Source of the DNA: Desulfatirhabdium butyrativorans
Lineage (GTDB): Bacteria > Desulfobacterota > Desulfobacteria > Desulfobacterales > JAIFKL01
Assembly (NCBI GenBank): GCA_022736535.1
Contig: DZCT01000032.1
Span: 1 to 19,124, forward strand
Reading direction: 5' to 3'
DNA length: 19,124 bases
This document shows, one piece after another, positions 14,555-19,124 of the stretch. The notes below the pieces were generated by a model. It was not told where the DNA came from and ran no database searches. It worked only from the letters and a program-made list of their open reading frames with translations. Position numbers and translations under genes: made by a program. Position 1 is the first letter of the stretch, and each line of letters starts with the position of its first letter.

Positions 14555-15013
14555 TTAAACTGCCTGCTTCCCCGTTATTTCCCGAATATCAATCCTTATG
14601 ATGACTGTTTTTCGCAGAGCCGTTTCCGGGTAGTCAAAGGGCGGAGAAGCTGCATAATGCTGCATGATAATATCGAATGCCCGGCGTTTCTGTTCAGCAT
14701 CCTCCACAAAAAAAGCCTCTCCATATCCGATGACGCTTTTGTATCTCATTCCCCACTGACAGGCTTTCTCAGCTTTTTTTATCTCTGTATCCGCATCAAA
14801 TTCAAAACACACTTTGTTGTTTTTCTTCAGCAAATCCAATTTTTTGCCCATAGCTGCGGAATGGAAATACAAGGCATTTTCTTCATAGCCGAAACACAGC
14901 GGGACAATGTAAGGATATTCCTCGTCTGTCATAGCAACGCGACAAATCTGCGCTTTTTGAATCACAGATTCGATTTCCGCTTTGTCTTTGATTTCTCTTT
15001 CTTTTCTTATCAT
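14555..15013 (-). CDS. NimA-like pyridoxamine 5'-phosphate oxidase-related flavoprotein
   Basis: A 152-residue split-barrel flavin-binding protein. The order MIRKEREIKDKAEIESVI, CRVAMTDEEYPYIVPLCFGY, LYFHSAAMGKKLDLLKKNN, VCFEFD and YKSVIGYGEAFFVED is that of the NimA/pyridoxamine-phosphate-oxidase-like family, some members of which reduce nitroimidazoles using FMN-type cofactors. A true resistance function cannot be inferred, since most relatives are uncharacterised. ATG 15013 has only a weak SD (AGGG). It lies just downstream of a hairpin repeat and is followed after 29 bases by the antitoxin, so it may lead the nimA-like-antitoxin-toxin-radical SAM transcript. Confidence 0.85.
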   Translation of the reverse strand: MIRKEREIKDKAEIESVIQKAQICRVAMTDEEYPYIVPLCFGYEENALYFHSAAMGKKLDLLKKNNKVCFEFDADTEIKKAEKACQWGMRYKSVIGYGEAFFVEDAEQKRRAFDIIMQHYAASPPFDYPETALRKTVIIRIDIREITGKQAV

Positions 15014-15033
15014 ATATAGGAAGCCCTTTTGTC

Positions 15034-15107
15034 TCTCGCAAAGGACGCAGAGAACGCAGAGAAAAAAAGCTTTATTTTATAAAAAAATCTTTGCGCCCTT
15101 TGCGAGA
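15034..15107. repeat. Fourth, diverged copy of the CTTTGCGAGA hairpin repeat
   Basis: Arms TCTCGCAAAGGACGC (from 15034) and GCCCTTTGCGAGA (to 15107) are reverse complements, separated by an A/T-rich loop. The same plan and tips occur in the three-copy array at 4087-4328. It lies between the FtsB-like gene and the NimA-like gene. Confidence 0.85.
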
Positions 15108-15121
15108 AATTCTTTTAAGTT

Positions 15122-15421
15122 CTACTCAACATTCCACTCCCGGACCGGCTTGAATATCAACTCATTGGCGCGAATCATGTGCAGTTCCTGTCTCGCCACA
15201 TTTTCGATAAAAACAGGATCGGTTTTCAGCCGCTCGATAGAACGATACAGGGAAATGTTTTCCTGTGTCACAGATTCATTCTTTTCCGCTATGCTTTCTT
15301 TCGTTTTTTTCAGCATGTTAAGATCGGCAAGTCCTTTGTCGCCGAAAATAATCATCAGAAAGAAAAAGAAAATCACCACCATGACAAAAGACAGCAGAAA
15401 ATTTTGTTTTATCGTTGTCAT
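15122..15421 (-). CDS. FtsB/DivIC-like septum formation initiator protein
   Basis: A 99-residue bitopic membrane protein. Residues about 8-27 form one transmembrane helix (LLSFVMVVIFFFFLMIIFG), followed by a coiled coil (about 36-68, LKKTKESIAEKNESVTQEN and following) and a C-terminal segment with the family pattern RLKTDPVFIENVARQELHMI. FtsB proteins link FtsL and FtsQ in the divisome and regulate septal peptidoglycan synthesis. The start overlaps the murJ stop (ATGA), so the two envelope genes are translationally coupled. The assignment rests on topology and the short C-terminal motif; it could also be called a generic DivIC-family member. Confidence 0.82.
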   Translation of the reverse strand: MTTIKQNFLLSFVMVVIFFFFLMIIFGDKGLADLNMLKKTKESIAEKNESVTQENISLYRSIERLKTDPVFIENVARQELHMIRANELIFKPVREWNVE

Positions 15422-17004
15422 TTGATCCCCCTTCTGACCGTAGCCAGCACTTTTTCAAATTCCTGACTTTTGAGTAAAAATGAAAAAAAAGCGTAGAAAA
15501 TCAGACCGCTTACAATACTGATGAGCAGACCTGAAAAAAGAACGATCAGGTTTTTTCCGTCTGCGGGAATGATGAGAAACGCCAATGCCCACACCGCCGC
15601 GCCCATCGCCGCAGCGCATATCAGAGATTTGACCGCAGATGTGAGTATGCTTTTCCATTCCAGCGAGCCGAGTCTTACTTTCAATGCGCGGACCAGCAGG
15701 AAAAGATTCAGCATAGATGCGAGAGAAGTCGCCAATGCAAGACCGCCGTGTTTGAGCGGTCCCATGAGAATAATGCTGAGGAAGATATTTGCGAGAATAG
15801 AGATGACCGCAATCCGCACCGGGGTTTTGGTGTCCTGAAGCGCGTAAAAGGTGGAAACCACAATTCTGACGGCTGAAAATGCCCAAAGTCCAACGCTGTA
15901 GTACAACAACGCGTAAGCAGTCATTTCAGTGCTTTGCGCGTCAAACGCGCCTCTTCTGAACAGCAGTCCCACGATGGGTTCTCTCAGGACAATCAGACCG
16001 ATCATGGCAGGAATGGTAATGAAAAAAACGAGTTTCATGGAGTAGGAAAAGGTATGCCGAAGCGCGTCGAAATCCTGCGCCGCGGCTTGGCGGGAAAGGC
16101 TCGGCAGCACTGCTGTCGCGGCGGAGATGGCAAAAATGCCGAGGGGAAATTCCACAAGTCTGTCGGCATAATAAAGATAAGACACACTGCCTTCCGGGAG
16201 CAAAGACGCGAGCAATGTGCCGACGAGAATATTGACCTGATAGACTGTCGCGCCGAAGACCGCCGGCAGCATCAATATGCCGATTTTCTTGAGTCCCGGA
16301 TGGTAGAAATACTCACGCCAGCTTTTTGTCTCCCGCGCTTCGGTTTTCAGATAAATTCCTTTTTTTATCAGAAAAGGAATCTGAATTGCCAATTGCAGAA
16401 CGCCGCCGATTAAAACGCCGATGGCAATTCCGGTTATCGGCTCTTGCAGACGGGGCGAAATCAGCAGCGCGGACAGGATAATGGCGATGTTCAGCAGCAC
16501 AGGCGATACCGCCGGTGCTGCAAAATGACCGAGCGTGTTCAATATGCCCATGCAAAGCGCCACAAGGCAGACAAAAAAACAATAGGGAAACATGATGCGG
16601 GTCAGCATGACCGTAAGCGCAAATTTTTCAGGCGGGTCCGTAAACCCCGGCGCAATGACTCGGATAATAATCGGAGAGAAAATAATCCCTAAAATCGTCA
16701 CCGCAAAGAGAATGAGCGCCAGCAGCCGCATTGCCGCCCGTGCGAGATGAAATGCCTCATCTTTTCCCTGGGTTTGCAGATATTCCGTGAAAACCGGAAT
16801 AAAGGCGATGCTCAATGATCCTTCGGCAAAAAGGCGGCGCAGCAGATTCGGGATTCGGAACGCGACAAAGAATGCGTCCGAACTCAGTCCCGCGCCGAAA
16901 AACCACGCGACCACCACATCTCTTATAAAGCCGAAGATGCGGCTCAACAGCGTTGCCGCGCCGACCACTCCGGCAGCTTTTGTCACACGGGCATTTTCAG
17001 ACAT
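15418..17004 (-). CDS. murJ: Lipid II flippase MurJ (MviN)
   Basis: A 528-residue polytopic inner-membrane protein of the MOP superfamily that flips lipid II for peptidoglycan synthesis. The N-terminus is diagnostic: AGVVGAATLLSRIFGFIRDV and SSDAFFVAFRIPNLLRRLFAEGSLSIAFIPVF. Further MurJ features are LEFPLGIFAISAATAVLPSLSRQAA and FYALQDTKTPVRIA. About 14 transmembrane segments can be traced and length is typical. ATG 17004 has no strong SD; a palindromic repeat lies right upstream (17021-17096), so the native leader may have been altered. It overlaps the FtsB-like gene downstream. Confidence 0.96.
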   Translation of the reverse strand: MSENARVTKAAGVVGAATLLSRIFGFIRDVVVAWFFGAGLSSDAFFVAFRIPNLLRRLFAEGSLSIAFIPVFTEYLQTQGKDEAFHLARAAMRLLALILFAVTILGIIFSPIIIRVIAPGFTDPPEKFALTVMLTRIMFPYCFFVCLVALCMGILNTLGHFAAPAVSPVLLNIAIILSALLISPRLQEPITGIAIGVLIGGVLQLAIQIPFLIKKGIYLKTEARETKSWREYFYHPGLKKIGILMLPAVFGATVYQVNILVGTLLASLLPEGSVSYLYYADRLVEFPLGIFAISAATAVLPSLSRQAAAQDFDALRHTFSYSMKLVFFITIPAMIGLIVLREPIVGLLFRRGAFDAQSTEMTAYALLYYSVGLWAFSAVRIVVSTFYALQDTKTPVRIAVISILANIFLSIILMGPLKHGGLALATSLASMLNLFLLVRALKVRLGSLEWKSILTSAVKSLICAAAMGAAVWALAFLIIPADGKNLIVLFSGLLISIVSGLIFYAFFSFLLKSQEFEKVLATVRRGIK

Positions 17005-17020
17005 AATGCTTCATCATTCC

Positions 17021-17096
17021 CCGTAGGGGTAAGCCCCTGTGCTTACCCTGTGAATTACCGTACAATAAGGGCAACCACAGGGGGTTGCCCCTACGG
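17021..17096. repeat. Inverted repeat with 29-base arms, CCGTAGGGG family
   Basis: Arms 17021-17049 and 17068-17096 are reverse complements at 26 of 29 positions (outer tips CCGTAGGGG and CCCCTACGG), loop 18 bases. Arm and loop lengths equal those of the 1217-1292 element, and both carry CCCTACGG/CCGTAGG tips, which suggests a common architecture. It lies between the DUF599 gene end and the murJ start. Confidence 0.88.
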
Positions 17097-17122
17097 TTTA
17101 TTATTCATAATTATGAAGAGAT

Positions 17123-17803
17123 TCAGGCAATACGGTCAAGTTTGTATAAGACCGCAATCATAATGACGGTTCCGCCCAGCATCCATGTAGGACCGAAAAG
17201 CCAGAGCGTAAAAGGAATCGCAAGATAATAGCCGCGCATTCCCAGCATATAATGAAGCGCGCCGCGATTCAGCGTGGCGACAACCGCTTCCGGCGTGTTG
17301 AGCGGGTCCTGTTCAACCGGCACGTTAATCATCAGACTGGCATGATTATAGTACCGTACAGACAGGGAAAAATTAAAAAAAGCAAAAAAAAGTTCCACAA
17401 TCAGCACCATCAGCTTGAACAGCCAGAGGCGATGGCATGTTGATCCCAGAAAATTGAGCGTATGGGCAATTTCAGGAACACGCTCTGCCTGAAACGCCGT
17501 GTTCATAATGCCCATGTTTATGAAAATCGCTGTAGAAGCAAGAAAACTGGCTGCCATGGTCCAGTTCCGCAACGTCTGAACCGCAACAATATCCATCCTG
17601 CCCTGCATCATGGTTCTTACCCAGTCTGAACGCAGACGGTTGGTAAGTCCCACCGATGTTTTCAAAGGCGAGTTTTGAATCTGAAAAAACAGATGGACAT
17701 GGTAAACCGTCAGCATCAGCACTGAGGAAAAAATAAAGACAAATTCAAGCCATGCCTTGCCGTCTGTCAGAACGTCACGAAAAGAACAGGTGAATTGCTC
17801 CAT
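17123..17803 (-). CDS. DUF599-family integral membrane protein
   Basis: A 226-residue membrane protein of unknown function. The pattern VYHVHLFFQIQNSPLKTSVG, SDWVRTMMQGRMDIVAVQTL-RNWTMAASFLASTAIFI and MLGMRGYYLAIPFTLWLFGPTWML matches the DUF599 family (recognised from memory). Four to five hydrophobic segments are present. ATG 17803 is preferred over the upstream TTG 17809, both with poor SD sequences. It lies between prfB and murJ on the same strand; the nested hairpin 17828-17893 separates it from prfB. Function is unassigned, and no cofactor motif is visible. Confidence 0.85.
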   Translation of the reverse strand: MEQFTCSFRDVLTDGKAWLEFVFIFSSVLMLTVYHVHLFFQIQNSPLKTSVGLTNRLRSDWVRTMMQGRMDIVAVQTLRNWTMAASFLASTAIFINMGIMNTAFQAERVPEIAHTLNFLGSTCHRLWLFKLMVLIVELFFAFFNFSLSVRYYNHASLMINVPVEQDPLNTPEAVVATLNRGALHYMLGMRGYYLAIPFTLWLFGPTWMLGGTVIMIAVLYKLDRIA

Positions 17804-17827
17804 AGTCAATGTCTTGATAATCCGTCC

Positions 17828-17893
17828 GGGCGCGCCATCCGGGGTGCAAAAATTTTATTTTTGCACCCCGGATTGAATTATAGAGGCGCGCCC
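17828..17893. repeat. Nested hairpin between prfB and the DUF599 gene
   Basis: Outer arms GGGCGCGCC (17828-17836) and GGCGCGCCC (17885-17893) enclose perfect 16-base inner arms ATCCGGGGTGCAAAAA (17837-17852) and TTTTTGCACCCCGGAT (17859-17874). The strong stem could attenuate or process the prfB transcript, but there is no run of U after it on the minus strand, so it is more likely a repeat than an intrinsic terminator. Its GTGCAAAAAT / ATTTTTGCAC core recurs in the 9311-9340 hairpin. Confidence 0.8.
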
Positions 17894-17901
17894 GCCGTCT
17901 C

Positions 17902-19000
17902 TTACCTTTTTTTTGCAAGCAGAACGCCCTCGATAAAAGGATCAATTTCGCCGTCAAGCACGCTGCTGACATTGCCGATTTCAAGATTGATGCGGTGATC
18001 CTTTGCCAACTGATACGGATGCAGGACATAAGAACGAATCTGGTTGCCCCAGGCAATGTCTTCTTTGCCGTCGTGCATCTCCTGCCATTTCTCATCCTGC
18101 TTCTGTTTTTCCAATTGATACAGTCTGGCTCTCAGCACTTTCATTGCCATTTCTTTGTTCCTGTGCTGGGATTTTTCCTGCTGGCACTGCACCACAATGT
18201 TGCTGGGAAGATGGGTAATCCGAACCGCGCTGCTGGTTTTGTTCACATGCTGTCCGCCGGAGCCGCTGGCTCTGAACACATCAATCCGCAGGTCTTTTTC
18301 CTCAATGTCAATAACGATGTTGTTGTCCACTTCGGGATAGACAAATACCGATGCAAAAGAAGTGTGGCGTTTGCCGTTGGCGTTAAAGGGCGAAATTCTG
18401 ACTAAACGGTGAACGCCTTTTTCGGATTTCAGATAGCCGTAAGCATAAGTGCCGTTAGATGTGAAGGTGACGCTTTTGATGCCCGCTTCATCTCCCGGCT
18501 GAAAATCTATGATTTCGCTTTTGAAGCCCTTCCGTTCCACCCATCGCGAGTACATTCTGAAAAGCATTTCCGCCCAGTCCTGCGCCTCGGTGCCGCCCGC
18601 GCCCGCGTTAATGGAAACAATGGCGTTTCTGTCGTCGTCCTCGCCGTCGAGCATGATGTCAAGCGAAAATTGTCTGATCCGATTTTCAATTGCCTGTATT
18701 TCTTTGGAAACTTCTTCGAGCGTATCTGAGTCGGATTCTTCCAGGGCAAGATCAAGCAGCATCTGACTGTCTTCCAAGTCTTTATAAAGCTTATGAAAAC
18801 TTTCAGTTTTACCGGAGAGCGCGGTGCGTTCTTTCAAAACAGACTTGGTGCTTTCGGGGTTGTCCCAAAAACCGTCTTTGGCGATGAGCGTCTCAATTTC
18901 CTGCAATCTTTTTTCTTTACCGGCAAGGTCAAAGATACACCTTCAACTGTTCCAGTTGACGAAAAAGTTCCTTGACGGTTTGCCTGATTTCTACGGACAT
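17902..19000 (-). CDS. prfB: Peptide chain release factor 2 (RF2), with programmed +1 frameshift
   Basis: RF2 recognises UGA and UAA codons and triggers peptide release. The gene starts at ATG 19000 with SD AAGGAGG (19015-19009) 8 nt upstream. The first frame encodes 23 codons ending KVYL and stops at TGA 18931-18929. Skipping one base gives GAC and the second frame (18930-17902), which continues DLAGKEKRLQEIETLIAKDG; total 365 residues, the length of E. coli RF2. The stop-codon tripeptide SPF is at 203-205 and the peptidyl-transferase motif GGQ at 248-250 (ASGSGGQHVNKTSSAVRI). The in-frame reading from TTG 18906 alone would lack the first ~31 residues. Regulation is by RF2 level at the UGA shift site. 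Confidence 0.98.
18928..18947 (-). promoter_or_regulatory. RF2 programmed +1 frameshift site
   Basis: The reverse strand reads AAG GTG TAT CTT TGA C, the RF2 recoding core CTT-TGA-C with the stop at 18931-18929. The upstream SD-like stretch is AAGGTG rather than the AGGGGG of E. coli, so the stimulatory contact with 16S rRNA may be weaker. Translation slips from CTT to TTT and resumes at GAC. Confidence 0.95.
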
Positions 19001-19058
19001 GATGTGTTCCTCCTTAAAAAAATGGTCAGCCGGGGTTCATCTCCGACATTCGTATTGT

Positions 19059-19087
19059 ATGATATAATCGTATTTTATACTTGTCAA
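19059..19087 (-). promoter_or_regulatory. Sigma-70-type promoter for prfB
   Basis: On the reverse strand a perfect -35 TTGACA (19087-19082) is followed after exactly 17 bases by TATCAT (19064-19059), five of six matches to the -10 consensus. It lies about 60 bases before the prfB ATG and is the best promoter in the window. Confidence 0.85.
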
Positions 19088-19124
19088 GGCATGTGTGCAA
19101 TTTATGTCTGTTTGGGGGCAGAAA

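Noticed and set aside
17828..17893. Intrinsic terminator of prfB
   Set aside because: Stable stem but no following T-tract in the direction of transcription; kept as a repeat.
1..19124. tRNA, rRNA or riboswitch genes
   Set aside because: No cloverleaf with a CCA-type end, no rRNA sequence and no recognisable riboswitch core was seen while reading both strands; covariance-model scans would be decisive.

Overview
The window looks like a chromosomal segment of a Gram-negative bacterium with moderate GC content. Gene content (Pst transport, MurJ, an FtsB-like protein, an RF2 gene with the +1 frameshift, MopE-type Cys/Asp repeats), an intein, a VapBC-like pair and many short palindromic repeats suggest a large repeat-rich genome of the Desulfobacterota (former Deltaproteobacteria) type. 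That assignment is inference; no rRNA or tRNA gene was found.

Layout. 1-1132 (minus, cut by the window edge): a secreted alkaline-phosphatase-superfamily protein whose segments appear in permuted order. It diverges from a plus-strand pst operon: pstS, pstC (with an apparent one-base frameshift), pstA and pstB (1528-5050). The operon is interrupted between pstA and pstB by three copies of a hairpin repeat. No phoU or phoB/phoR is visible. Together these genes form a phosphate-scavenging unit: the phosphatase would release phosphate in the periplasm and PstSCAB would import it. nhaA follows convergently (5071-6237, minus), then a nested palindrome and a small chimeric ORF (antitoxin-like N-terminus joined to a MopE-type C-terminal fragment).

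6911-9142 (minus) encodes a large secreted protein with two copies of an unrecognised N-terminal domain and nine Ca/metal-binding-type Cys/Asp repeats. 9370-12700 (minus) holds a PaaI-type thioesterase and, upstream in the same unit, a nucleotide-sugar dehydrogenase interrupted exactly before its catalytic cysteine by a 516-residue intein carrying a LAGLIDADG endonuclease. 12911-15013 (minus) is a chain of a NimA-like flavoprotein, an AbrB-type antitoxin, a PIN toxin and a radical SAM protein with overlapping ends. 15122-19000 (minus) is a cell-envelope and housekeeping block: an FtsB-like protein and murJ (overlapping), a DUF599 membrane protein, and prfB with a programmed +1 frameshift and a clear promoter.

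Most gaps between transcription units carry palindromic repeats from several families. Two of these repeats, or duplicated pieces, appear to have altered coding ends: the MopE-like C-terminus and the chimeric antitoxin. The features most worth following up are the intein at the dehydrogenase active site, the permuted phosphatase, the chimeric small ORF and the frameshifted pstC.
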